Positions 1 through 11,276 of a DNA stretch of 64,000 nucleotides are shown piece after piece (the stretch's first letter is position 1; each line of letters starts with the position of its first letter). The notes beneath the pieces were generated by a model. The model saw only the letters and a list, made by a program, of their open reading frames with translations. It had not been told where the DNA came from and did not search any database. The stretch lies in assembly GCA_019009955.1 (NCBI GenBank), contig CM032228.1:256277501-256341500 (forward strand), written 5' to 3'. This stretch comes from Riptortus pedestris (lineage: Eukaryota > Arthropoda > Insecta > Hemiptera > Alydidae). The position numbers were made by a program, and so were the translations under genes.

Positions 1-560
1 ATATATTTGTCTGTTACCGCTAGCGGTCGCAATTTTTGATGGATCGTTACCAAACTCGGAATTTAATCGTTTTATATAAAAAGGAAGATCAAGTTCGTTA
101 ATCGCTGAAATCGGACCAGTGGGAGGGGGGGGTTTAGAGGGGAGGATTTTCAAATAGTCGAATTATCTCCGTTATTATGCGTCGGATCGAAAAATTGTAT
201 AAAATAAATCTTATTGTAAATTCAATTTACTATAAATATTGTTCTATACATTGTTTCTGTATCTTGAATATTAACCGAGATATTTGCATTTGTATTCTGC
301 TTGTGGTCGCCAGTAGGCTATGTTCGGATTTTCCGCCGAGAGCTCTGGTGGCCGTTTCCATAACTATTCGTCCCTCGTGAATAGGTTTAGAGGTTAGGTT
401 AACTGTTTTTTGGGGCTAGAAATTACTGGGTTATTACGCCCTAAATAATGTTTTAGGTTTAGAGGTTTCTTACTACTGCAGTTGTTATTAGGCAGATTTC
501 TCTATTGCAAAACCACGTGGGAAATCTGCTTAGTTTACGCAGCCCCTGCGTGACGGACTT
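1..560 (+). mobile_element. Family A (Helentron-like), right part, cut by window start
   Basis: The copy begins inside the microsatellite core and runs to the right terminus (GGGAAATCTGCTTAG, hairpin ACGCAG-CCC-CTGCGT, GACGGACTTTT). It carries the long subfamily insert at about 380-485 that is also found inverted at 47140-47270. It has no coding capacity; short open frames here are chance. Confidence 0.8.
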
Positions 561-737
561 TTTTTTTTATAACGTAATGGACCATATAATTCATAATCAT
601 AGAAGTATTCCGCCTTCCAAACCATCTATGCCCAACGGTGACAGCTGTTTTAGGTACATCAGAACCGCTATTAGAAATACTCTTTTGTAATCGTTTAAAA
701 CTGTAAAATTCATATTGGTTTCCAAAAAGCTATGTAC

Positions 738-1617
738 CATTTTTTGGGAATCATGGGCCTTGCTTAAAAATAAGCAGATTTCCCGTGAAAATTTTCCAAT
801 AAGAAATCTGCATAATGGTAAACCAAAAAAACATCCCGATTTTTACATACGGTAATGAGAAATCTTTTTGTTAATTTTTAAAAAAATTTCCCCCCAATTT
901 AAAAGGGGTTTTGAATTGGAAAATTAAAATTTTATTTTAAAAAATTAAAAACAAATTTTATAGTCCCCAAAAAAAAAAAAAGGGGGGGGGGGGGGGGGGG
1001 GCGGATGAAAAAAACGTATTTGCCAAAAAAATTTACAAGGGGAAAAAGGTTAAAAGGAAGGTTGAAACGACAGGAAAAAGAAAGCTCCCCCTGAGCCGAG
1101 AAAAAGACGGAAAAAAGCCAAACCAAAATTTTAAATATACCCGGGGCCCAAATTTTCATTAAAAAAACAAATATCTCGGGGTTAATTTTTAAAAAAGAGA
1201 ATAAAAATTTTAACAATATTTATAGTAAAAAATTTAATTTTTTAAAAAGATAGTAAAAGGGGGGTATTTTTTAAATTTTTTAAAATTCCCTCCTCCTTAA
1301 AACCCCCCCCCCTCCCCCAAATCGTCCGATTTCAGCCGATAAAAACACTTGGGGCTTTCTTTTTAAAATAAAATACTAAAATTCGATTTTTTTGGAACGA
1401 TTTTAAACAAAAATTGCGGGAAAGGGGAAAAGGTAACAGACATTAATTAAAAAATTATATATATTATTTTTAAAATATAATTTAGTTTTGAAACGGGAAA
1501 TTCTTTTTTCCCCCGTAATTTACTGGTAGGATCGATGGACATTTGAAGAAAAATGTCGAAAATTCCGTCATGAGTACAACCTCAATAGCTGATTTCCCTT
1601 AAGGGAAATCTGCTAAA
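738..1617 (-). mobile_element. Family A, full-length but with a corrupted interior
   Basis: The 5' end is clean: the TTAA-centred palindrome at about 1587-1616 and the stretch from 1525 match other copies closely. The interior (about 830-1500) aligns to the family only through long homopolymers (A12, G19, C8 and others) that replace normal bases. This looks like consensus sequencing error or extreme decay. Confidence 0.65.
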
Positions 1618-2154
1618 AAAGAGGGGAAGTGTAATTGTACACATTGAAATCTTGATATACAAAGCTAATATTAAATACATACAGTAATCAAAGTAATTAC
1701 TGAGGGTTGGAATACTGCCAGTAAGAAAATCCGAATAGAGGAGGTAGTTCTCGCCCGTGCCCGAATTGGACACACAAAATTAACACACAGTTATTTACTG
1801 AAAAGGTTATTCCACCAACTTGCGATTATTGAAATGCCATGTAATTGTGAGAAATACCATCTTGCCAAAAGAGCTTTGAATCTCAAACCGAACTTAAGAG
1901 AACTCCTTAGAGAAGATGAAGAAGACATAAAAAGGCATTTTGCATTTTAAACTGAAACTTGTTTGTTCCAAGAAATATGAATTCATCTACCGCAAATGAC
2001 ACTAGTAAATGAGGTATATTGTAATGAAATAAATAAATGAAGAGATTCATGTTATAGAAGCTAATTGTTATTACGACATGAGTAGGAGTGGGGGGGGGGG
2101 GTTACTGAAGGCTGGAAACTGACAAATTTAAATATCTAGATTAATATTCATCTT

Positions 2155-2345
2155 GGAGAAATCAAATACATAACAACTTTTATCGACTATTACATTTACA
2201 ATAAGATTGTATTTATACAATTTTTTAATCCGACGTATAATAACGGAAGTATTGTGAATTTTCGAAATTTGCCCCTCTTAAACTCGGTCTCCTTTCCATT
2301 CGTCATAACCTCATTTCGTTAACTCCTGGGAAGCATATATAGTCG
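2155..2345 (-). mobile_element. Family A internal fragment
   Basis: The AATAAGATTG..ATACAATTTTTTAATCCGACG block and the C-rich tract are recognisable in reverse. Both ends are missing and a (TA)n run follows at 2354-2378. Confidence 0.5.
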
Positions 2346-2738
2346 CTTGTGAACATATATATATATATATATATATATTTTAATGAAAGGTTAAATATAA
2401 TTAATATTATTTAGATTTAATCTATGTACCGGCTACTTCTCAGGGTCATATATTGCACGGCAAGCATTATCGTTTCCACCATCTCTGCTATAAGAGCTAA
2501 TTTATCTATTTAATCAGAGATATAGCACAATTAGACTAGATAATTAAAGAAACACTTACTCTCTCGTTGCATCTTGGGAGTGGACTGCCGATTCTTGTCC
2601 CCCGAGATTGACCCTTGGACTCATAGGGGCCCGCTGTTCGTCCCTTGACAGGTGCTGCTACCTCGTTTAAAGCCTAGTACTAGTCACTCTGATCTCATAG
2701 ATATAGAGAGACAGCGGAGTACCAGAGGCTCGACCGTT

Positions 2739-2741
<3 letters not shown>

Positions 2742-2802
<61 letters not shown>

Positions 2803-3228
2803 ACCACTCTAATGGTACAACTTTTTTTTTTTATTATCTCAAACTCGATATTTAGTAGTTTTGTGTATATAGAAAGATCAAGTTCGTTAACGGCTGAAAT
2901 CAGACCAGGGGGAGGTGGGATGGGGGGTTTAAAGGGGAAGAAATTGGAAAATTCAAAATATCTCCGTTACGGATCGAAAAAGTGTATAGAATCAATCTCA
3001 TTTCAAATTGAATGTACTATAAACATAGTTATATACATTTATTATCTATCTTGAATATTAACCGAGATATTCGAATTTTTCAGTTGTCAGCCTTGAGTAA
3101 AACCCACTTCTACTCGTGTTCTACATAAACAGTACTCTGTTTTATAATGAACCACATTATTTGAAGCTTAAATAGCAAATATTGTCTTCCAAAGAAATTT
3201 TACGCAGCCCCTGCGTGAAGGACATTCT
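2742..3228 (+). mobile_element. Family A, long subfamily, right part
   Basis: This copy starts at a (TA)n core and contains the ACTCGATATTTA, GATCAAGTTCGTTAACGG and ATATCTCCGTTA blocks. It has the long-subfamily insert (a block related to ACCACATTATTTGAAGC) and ends in a partly deleted right terminus where the ACGCAG hairpin remains (about 3202-3217). Confidence 0.7.
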
Positions 3229-3466
3229 GTGTTCTTTCTTACCTGCAGTCAGCTTCTTCCACCACCCATGACGTCGTTACACAACGTACTTGCATTAATC
3301 TCACGAAGGAAACGTTCATAGGCAACCACCCTTGAGGGAATTCTGCTCGAATACAATATATTTCTAAGGATCAATAAGAAGGCCAAGTCCTCTACTGTTT
3401 TTACATATGGACGTTTTCCATATATATCTGTAATTTGTGTAGGTGTTTTAGTTTTTATTTATAGTT

Positions 3467-4177
3467 TTATAGTATTTTATTTATAGTTTTTAGTTTTGAC
3501 ATATGCTTATCGTTGTTTGTTTCTTTAACTTTTATTAGTTGACTTGTTATTTGATTTTTTATTGTTTCGGCTTTAATTTTTAGTAGTTGACTAGTTATTA
3601 GATTTTGTATTTTTATTAGTTGACTTGTTATTAGATTTTTTATTGTTTCGGCTTTAATTTTTAGTAGTTGACTAGTTATTAGATTTTGTATTTTTATTAG
3701 TTGACTTGTTATTAGATTGTTTATTGTTTTGGCTTTAATTTTTAGTAGTTGACTAGTTATTAGGTTTTGTATTTTTATTAGTTGACTTGTTATTAGATTG
3801 CCTATTGTTTTGGCTTTAATTTTTAGTAGTTGACTAGTTATTAGGTTTTGTATTTTTATTAGTTGACTTGTTATTTGATTTTTTATTGTTTCGGCTTTAA
3901 TTTTTAGTAGTTGACTAGTTATTAGATTTTTTATTTTTACTAGTTGACTTGTTATTAGATGGTTTATTGTTTCGGCTTTAATTTTTAGTAGTTGACTAGT
4001 TATTAGATTTTGTATTTTTACTAGTTGACTTGTTATTAGATGGTTTATTGTTTCGGCTTTAATTTTTATTAGTTGACTAGTTATTAGATTTTGTATTTTT
4101 ATTAGTTGACTTGTTATTAGATTTTCTATTGTTTTGGCTTTAATTTTTAGTAGTTGACTAGTTTTAAGATTTTCCAT
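3467..4177 (-). repeat. 81-bp tandem repeat, open over 236 codons
   Basis: The block GGCTTTAATTTTTAGTAG recurs every 81 bp (about 3569, 3650, 3731, 3812, 3893, 3974, 4055, 4136). Since 81 is divisible by 3, one minus-strand frame stays open from Met at 4177 to a stop at 3467. It encodes 27-residue units with two related halves, each containing NLITSQL(L/I/V)KI. Hydrophobic residues recur in a coiled-coil-like pattern. The open frame may simply follow from the period, and no known protein is recognised. The half-units differ mainly at KAETI versus Q. Confidence 0.75.
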
Positions 4178-4281
4178 TGCTGTTACTCTTTTTTTTTGCG
4201 TTTGTTTTTATAACTGTTGTTTATTTTGCTTTTGGCCATGCTGTGAATGTTAAATTAACTCGAGGTTTGTGTTTGTCAGCA

Positions 4282-4320
4282 GGCACTGAGGATGGAGCGT
4301 TGACTCCGAAAGTGCACTCT
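4282..4320 (+). ncRNA. Hammerhead-ribozyme-like motif (putative)
   Basis: The order is CTGAGGA, then a 4-bp stem GGAG/CTCC with a six-base loop, then GAAA, then a short hairpin GTGC/GCAT before a T-A dinucleotide. This follows the hammerhead core CUGANGA-stem II-GAAA-stem III-UH. Stem I is not convincing in cis. Penelope-like elements are known to carry such motifs. Activity is unproven. Confidence 0.35.
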
Positions 4321-4747
4321 GCATTATATTAAAAAACAGTAGAGGACTTGGCCTTCTTATTGATCCTTATCAATTGGTTCCTCTACCATCCAGCATATTC
4401 CAGAGATAACAATATTTTTCAATGCGCAGGGGTGAAAATAAACTACTATATATCATAGATAATAAATTCACTTGGAATGATTTATCGTTATAAAGTAGCA
4501 AGGCCACCATTTGTCTTGGCCAGTCTCGTACACTGGGTATATTCGTTATCATTTCCCGCATTTTACGAGGCAAATAAAAATGCCGCCTTCAGCCTTTATA
4601 AATAGTCACGATAAAAAGCCCTTCTACAAATCATGTGTTCACACGCTCCACCGATAATTACAAATTATACTTCGTTACAGCTTATTGCCTTCTATCTGCT
4701 TCAACATAATTAAAAGTCTAGCACTACTATAATTATAAATTTATCAC

Positions 4748-4868
4748 TATTAGCAGATTTCACTTAAGGGAAATCAGCTATAGAGGTCGTACTCATGACG
4801 CGATTTTCCGAATTTCTCTTTAAATGTCCTTCGATCCTACCCAGCAGATGACGAAAATGGGGTCCTTT

Positions 4869-4929
<61 letters not shown>

Positions 4930-5624
4930 TGCGCTGTAGCGGTCGCAATTTATGCGTTATCGTTACCAAACTCGATATTTAATCGTTTCATCTAAAAATA
5001 AAGATCAAGTTCGTTAAAGGCTGAAATTGGACCAGTGGGAGGGAGGGGGCGGGGGTTAAGAGGGGAGGATTTTCGAAATATCTCCGTTACCATAGGTCGG
5101 ATCGAAAAATTATATAGTATCAAGTCATTCTTGAATGGATCCAGCGAAATACCTTATTTCACACAATTTCAAATTAACTTTTGTTTTTACTCACAACATA
5201 CCGATGGTTTTTAATAATATGGATTTTTTCTTTTATCTTCCGCTTCGCTACGTTTTCGTCATTATCTATACGTTCTACCTCGTCACAAGTAAATTTATGT
5301 TTATATGTCAAAGAATGGTCTGCCAAAATTGTTTTAATTCTATAAAGGGTTTTGAATATATCCGTCTAGATATGGTTATATCTATAAATATATGTGGAGA
5401 TATATCGGTGGTTCAGAGATGGCAAATAAAAAGAATGGCAGGCGTAGGCTGTAAGCTTGCCCGCCTTTGCCCGGGGGAACAATTCTTTGCCTCGCCCACC
5501 TGGATGGCAACCAATGAAAAACTGCTGCTGCTTAGCTCCTTCATATTTATAACCTGATCACGTATTATATGGAACAGGCTTAATCCTGCAAACTCCTTAG
5601 GAAGCTGATGCCTGGCTAACCTCA

Positions 5625-5690
<66 letters not shown>

Positions 5691-5714
5691 TCTCTCTCTC
5701 TCCCTCTCTCCCTC

Positions 5715-5774
<60 letters not shown>

Positions 5775-6022
5775 CCTCTCTCTCTCTCCCTCACTCTCCC
5801 CCCCTCACCCCCTCCCCCTCCCGAGGTTGGCTGGCCTGTTTCTTTACAATTCAGCCGATGTCCGTTGTAGAGATTAGTAAGTTGTATTGTAAATTGACTG
5901 AAAGATTTCCCATTACCGTTTGTATTTATTTCCTTAACATTCACGGTGGTGTTACCTGGATGTAACCTTAAACCGCCTGGGAAATTTGCTTAGTTGACGC
6001 AGCACCTGCTTAAGGGGCATTT
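4748..6022 (+). mobile_element. Family A, left and right parts with interrupted middle
   Basis: The left end (TTAGCAGATTTCACTTAAGG) is at 4748, the (TA)n core at 4869-4926, and the internal blocks run to about 5125. The right part resumes around 5815 (TTGGCTGGCCTG) and ends with a decayed terminus near 6022. Between lie about 500 bp of unassigned sequence and a large (CT)n tract, so this may be one disrupted long copy or two fragments. Confidence 0.65.
5627..5800 (+). repeat. (CT)n microsatellite
   Basis: About 170 bp of CT with occasional CC interruptions. Arg-Glu repeat frames on the minus strand are artefacts of the dinucleotide. Confidence 0.95.
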
Positions 6023-6414
6023 TCATTCAAGGTAGTACAAATTTGTATAGGAAGGGAGTTTTTGTTTGTCATAAAAAAGTCTATATATTATATTCTATGG
6101 CATTCTAAGATCCGACGGATTATAAAGCGGAGATAAAGTACACCACATTCAAATTTAATGATTTAAATTAATGCCGATAAATAAGTTTATTTTATTTAGT
6201 GGAAGTACATGGATACTAATTTGGTGCCTATATCACAGATTTTTCCCCATAATTTATTGCTTCAAGTTTATAAAAACCTCGTTACAGAAGTGAACAAACG
6301 GCCGCCATTAAGAGAGAAAATATATGTTGGTAGGTGAGTGGCTGGGCTAATAAAATCCTAATATCCGTCCCGGGAATTGCCCCATAACCCTTAATAAAGG
6401 GAGGCCGGGGCTGC

Positions 6415-6465
6415 TTTTATAAAGGGACACTTTATATCATATACTTAAAGTGTCTCTTTATAAAA
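6415..6465. repeat. Short foldback, 20-bp arms
   Basis: The arms at 6415-6434 and 6446-6465 pair 19 of 20 with an 11-nt loop. Weaker complementarity continues outward (GCCCCATA... against ...TATGGGCC) over about 6375-6505, suggesting a small foldback element. Confidence 0.6.
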
Positions 6466-6563
6466 GTGACTCTTCCTGCTCTTATCACGGGAGCTATGGG
6501 CCGGCAAATAAAGGCTCCTCACTGTACAACAACATATATTGGAGTAATGACGCTCTTTTTTAG

Positions 6564-6642
6564 CAGATTTCAGAAATGTTTCTTCGAATGTCCATCGATC
6601 CTACCTAGGAGATGACGAAAATTACCTACGTTCAAAACTATA

Positions 6643-6697
<55 letters not shown>
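6564..6697 (+). mobile_element. Family A, left end only
   Basis: TTAGCAGATTTC, CATCGATCCTACC and GGAGATGACGAAAAT blocks run into a (TA)n core. The rest is replaced by the short Family C repeat. Confidence 0.7.
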
Positions 6698-6699
<2 letters not shown>

Positions 6700-6790
6700 C
6701 ATAGCTCTCGGTGGAGACCGTCGTCACTGGCTGATGGTTGAGTACCGCTGGCATTGTGCTATAGATGCAATGGCATCATCTTCAAGCCTG
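6698..6790 (+). repeat. Family C repeat
   Basis: A block containing CACTGGCTGATGGTTGAGTA and TGTGCTATAGATGCAATGGC. It recurs inverted at 33170-33262 and direct at 43372-43452, always beside Family A or a (TA)n tract. Its class is unknown. Confidence 0.6.
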
Positions 6791-6796
6791 TTAAAC

Positions 6797-7370
6797 ACTC
6801 AACCGCAAAAAAAACCGGACACTTCATTTTTGTCGTATTAAAAGCTAATTTTCAGCAATTTTCTTTATGTGGGTATTCTAGTTATTACAGAGAATTTAGA
6901 GTCATTGAACTAATCCCTTCAGGATTAGTAAACAATTAGATAAAACTCAGATTAGATTTATTTGTCGTGAAGTTGATCTATTCTAAACTGTAAGTAGTTT
7001 TTTAATTATTAACCAAGCATTTTCTTTAATTAATGTTTTATTTTTATTTCGGTCCAGAATAATGGGTCTTTCAAACTTAGATGGAAGGCCGGACCTTACG
7101 TTACATTGCCGAAACGCTTGGGCGAAGTTTACCATCCACTGTAATAAAAATGAAGAATAATTTTTTTTTGTTAAATGTGTTAATTTATCTTTTTCTTTTT
7201 TTTTCTTTTGTAAATAATCAATAAGAATTATTAATTTTTGGCAGATTTTGTTTAAATAACCTATAGATTAACCAATTATTTTAATTAAAAAGATTAATAT
7301 ACATATATATTAAGTATTTAACAAAATTATAAGACTAAATCTAAGTGTCCGGGTTTTTTTGCCGTTGAGT
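6797..7370. mobile_element. MITE-like element with 28-bp terminal inverted repeats
   Basis: The left end ACTCAACCGC..CCGGACACTT (6797-6824) and the right end (7343-7370) match as inverted repeats at 26 of 28 positions. Length is 574 bp, AT-rich, with no transposase visible. A target-site duplication is not clear, so the superfamily is open. Confidence 0.65.
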
Positions 7371-7566
7371 ATAGTTGTGCTGAGTTGGTTGTCCGTCAGT
7401 CAGTGGGTTTTATGCTCTGTTCACCGTATTAGTTGTTTACGTTTAGTCCAGATCTGTTTAGTTACCACTAAGATCTGTCAAACGAGGGATGTTGATGTTC
7501 AGGTAAATTGTTTTCGTGTGGTGGGTTGTTTACGTTTTATTAGATCTGTTTACTTACCATTCAGAT

Positions 7567-7824
7567 CTATATATATATATATATAAAATTTCTCTGCTAC
7601 CGATCTAGTGGTCGCAATAATTTTTTAATCGTTACCAAACTCAATATTTATTCTTTTCATGTAAATAGAAAGATCAAGTTCTTTAATGGCTGAAATCGGA
7701 GAGGGTCTCATTTTCGTTATCTCCTGGGTAGGATCGATAGATATTTGGTGAAATTTTTCGAAAATCGTGTCATGAGTACGACCTCAATAGCTGATTTACC
7801 TTAAGAGAAATCTGCTAAAAGTAT
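7567..7824. mobile_element. Two Family A pieces joined head to head
   Basis: Positions 7567-7700 are plus-strand right-of-core sequence (a (TA)n remnant to GAAATCGGAG). At about 7701 the sequence switches directly to a minus-strand left end (GGGTCTCATTTTCGTTATC to GAAATCTGCTAAAA at 7824). The junction is seamless. Confidence 0.7.
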
Positions 7825-7834
7825 TTGGATTAAA

Positions 7835-8945
7835 TTTGAAATTAATTTCCACGTTTTTTAATTTTGAATAAATTATATTTTCTTTGTTTTTTAATTCCAC
7901 TCTATTAATTTGCTAGGGAAACTATTTTCTTTAAACCGTAATCTAAGTTTACTTCTTTTCTCCTCAAAATATTGTGTATACGTTTTCTTTAATACTGTCA
8001 AAGATCTATTATAAATGAAATTCTTTTTAAAGCTCAATGGTTAGATTAATAATCAATCATTCTAGTTGTATGATACATTTTAGCAAACCACTTAAAATTA
8101 ATGCACTTGTCCTTCTTTTTTATTAATTCCATGTCTAAAAATCATATTTTGCCATCCGCTTCAACCTCTTTAGTGAATCGAATATTATTATGTTTACTAT
8201 TAAACTTAGCTAGTAATTTGTTAATATTTATTTCGTCTATACTTAAAATTAAATCATCAAAATATTTTTATAAACATTGGATACTGAATGTCACTATCTT
8301 TTATTAGTTCCATTAAAAATTGGTTCATAAAAATATTGCTTATCGCTAAGGAAATTGCATTCACCATTTGCATTCCGTATTCCTGTTTCCACATTTTGCC
8401 ATTCAATTTGCAATATCTGCTTTTATACCTTCTAAAAATAAATCTTTTTAATTTGCGTATAGTTCACAATTTTTTCCCAGTTATTTCTTATTATTTCTAA
8501 GACAAAGTCTACCGTAATATTTGGATACATATTAATTACGTCAAATGAAACCAATTTGTACTTGTGTAAGACTATTTTATTTTTAAGTTTATTTCTTAAC
8601 TCAATAGCGCTGAAAACATCAAAGGGGTTCAAATGGTTTCAAATCTTTATCAAATAATTTTGCCAATTTCTGAAACGGTGCCTCGCAACCACTAACTATA
8701 ATTCGAAGAGGTTGGTATCTTTATGCAGTTTAATTAAACCATAAATTTTGATTTATCTTTTTTCAATATGAAATTATTTTTTATCAATTTGTCCATATAC
8801 TTTATGACTTTATTTTGAAGGTTCGTTGTCGAATCATAGTCTTTCTCCTTGAACATTTGTTTATCATTTAATATGTTATGCATTTTCATTGTGTAATCAT
8901 TCCTATTCATTATTACTGTGTTGTCGACAATAAAAAAACGTTTTT
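7835..8945 (-). pseudogene. Decayed Penelope-like reverse transcriptase
   Basis: Several minus-strand frames together read as a Penelope-like RT. A lysine-rich N-terminal part lies near 8760-8900, then GLIKLHKD-like and VSGCEAPF-like segments. KLVSFDVINMYPNI at about 8510-8560 supplies the motif A aspartate. A degraded motif B (..MVNAISLAISNIFMN) follows near 8310-8390, YFDDLI (motif C) near 8245-8262, then FTKEVEADGK and FLDMEL near 8150-8200. At least three frameshifts and several stops break it. No GIY-YIG endonuclease domain is visible. The order of motifs is diagnostic of Penelope-like elements rather than LINEs. Confidence 0.7.
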
Positions 8946-9439
8946 TCCGGCGTAAACTTTATTGAAACTGAAAGGGGGTAGGGGGATTTAGAGTGGAATG
9001 GGAGTCGACATGTCGTGGTTAGTATGAGCAAGACCAAAACATTTTATATAGCCCTTATACCTGTAATGTAATATTGCATGTTGACAATTTTATATCCTAT
9101 AAATTTTGTTGTTGTCACGTTTTCTCAATTTCCAATACTAACGTAAGCCACCACGCAATCAGAACATATATCATTAGCCGATTTATTCCAAGCTCCAATA
9201 CTAAATATTGTTTTCAATAGGCCATTGAGATACCTTCAGATTTGTTGTACGAAGGATGTCATCAATAATGATTTTACGTTCTTGACTTGAAAATGTTAAT
9301 TTGATCTTTACCATAAATTGAACCAATTTAGATAAACTATTGATGTTCTATAATTGCTGATTATATTTCCACGTTAATCAAATATTAGTTGAATTACTCT
9401 TGCTTTCTTGATTTCTGCTTTAATAAACCCCTACTTCAG

Positions 9440-9552
9440 CTCCTCGGATATTTAAAACATATTCCATAAGGTGAGATCAGTAGTGTGTTATACCTCCGCT
9501 TGGGAAATCTGCTTAGTTAACTCAAGCCCTGAGTAAATGACTTTTTTGTTAA
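9440..9552 (+). mobile_element. Family A right-end fragment
   Basis: GAGATCAGTAGTGTGTTATA followed by GGGAAATCTGCTTAGTTAAC and a decayed hairpin. The GAGATCA..GTGT block marks a third subfamily that recurs at 35565-35632 and 56720-56770. Confidence 0.55.
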
Positions 9553-9724
9553 GAGATCCTTTGAAAAATACCTGATCTCTTTGCCAATAATAGTCACTTA
9601 ATACATTTCATTTAAATGTACACACCAAATTAAAATTTACACATCTATTCCGTCTCATGGATCAAGTAGATGGTTCTAATTAAACAACAACATGTCATAT
9701 TAACGACTTATATTTTAATAACCT

Positions 9725-9938
9725 CTACAAGGGAATTAATCTGAATTGCAAATAAACAGGTCAGCCAAGCTCCAAGAGCTGAATAGATAAATAGAAATAT
9801 TCTAGACCGGAATGAAAACGAATTTCTGAAATATATCTGAATATAATATATTAATTTAATTGGAAACTATTTATTGTATCTAGTGCTGCAATTAATAACG
9901 AATCAAAATAATTTTTATCCCAATCTAATTTTAGCATA
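9725..9938 (-). mobile_element. Family A long-subfamily fragment
   Basis: Reverse-oriented block (AACAGGTCAGCCAAGC, ATATTCTAGACCGG, AATATAATATATTAATTTAATTGG, CAAAATAATTTTTATCCCAAT) that adjoins the left end of the next plus-strand copy. Confidence 0.6.
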
Positions 9939-10052
9939 TTTCTCTTAAGGGAAATCAGCTATTGAGGTCGTACTCATGGCGCGATTTTCTAAAATTTTCT
10001 TTAAATGTCCATCGATCCTACCCAGGAGATGACGAAAATGAGATCCGTTCAA

Positions 10053-10083
<31 letters not shown>

Positions 10084-11229
10084 CTAGCTCAGATACCCGG
10101 CTTTGCCCGGGAATTGATTTGAGGCTGAATGGTGATGGTATTTTTTTTGGCAAAACTTTACTTCGCACAATATTTTGACATTTACCCGTCCCAGTGTTTA
10201 GGGTTAATACCCGTTGTTGCTGTGGGTTTGTAAATAATAAAATTAATTTTTTATATAAGACTTCACCATTCTCCATATTGTCATATTTCCCATCTCATGT
10301 GCATTATGCATAGATTTGAGTTATTAAGGACAAAATATTAACATAGATTTGAATTAATTTTTCCAGGTGAGGTACCTCATAGTTCAAATTGGAATGAATT
10401 GTTGAGCATATCAATATTTCTACGCAAATTACGTGCTCCACACATTGTTCCTGGAGAAATGTATAAAACAAAAGTTAATCTAAATAACAAAGTAAACAAC
10501 TTTTGTTATTTGCATGTTTGTCGAAAAACAAACAGACAATGAAATATCGCGAATTTTTATTTCAGGTCTCCCTTATAACCCCCACTCCCGTTCTAACCTA
10601 AACATTTTAATATATCTTATAATCATGGAAGAATTAATGATAATTGACATACCGAGTTTTTAAGTTCGGTTTAATCGTTAGCGCCCAATGAAATAGTTGA
10701 CTCCCGCTTTAGTTTATACTGTATATCTCGTTTATAATTCGGTATAAGAAAAAAGTGTATATAACAAAGGTTACTCTAAATAACAAAATTAATTTTAATT
10801 TATTTATTAACGTCCAATTTTTGCAACTTAGGCTAATCGGGACGGGTTATCTACAGGTTACCACCCTTTTCTAGCATTTATTTTCTAAATAACAAAATAA
10901 ACAACTTTTATAATGTTCATATTTGCCGAAAAACGAATAGAAAACGAAATACCGCTATTTTTAAATTCAGGCTTCCATTATAACCCCCCCCCCTCCTGTT
11001 CGTCTCAAAGGATATTAATATAGCCTAAAGACTAAGTTGGGTAAGTAGTAATATACATACCAAGTTTCATAAAATTCGGTTCAGCCGTTTATGCGTGAAA
11101 AGATAACAAACAAACAAAAACAAACACACACGAAAGAAACAAAATGCAGTTATGGTGTCTATGACATGTGAAACGAAAAGTTATCGTGAAAATTAGCGAA
11201 AAAATCAATGTCCAGACAGAGGGTACAAA

Positions 11230-11276
<47 letters not shown>

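Larger units (their letters stand above)
3365..4369 (-). mobile_element. Element bounded by 38-bp perfect inverted repeats
   Basis: Positions 3365-3402 and 4332-4369 are exact reverse complements over 38 bp, and the match stops sharply on both sides. Between them lie an 81-bp tandem array (3467-4177) and a hammerhead-like motif (about 4282-4320). No transposase is present. The termini may be flanked by TA. It could be a Penelope-like terminal structure or an unclassified DNA element; the class is unresolved. Confidence 0.6.

Noticed and set aside
5597..5944. Arg-Glu and Tyr-Ile rich open frames over microsatellites (also 22059-22478, 29113-29298, 30759-31026, 36186-36485, 40474-40825, 47556-47738, 55364-55723)
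   Set aside because: They are direct translations of (CT)n, (TA)n or (CA)n and carry no gene signal.
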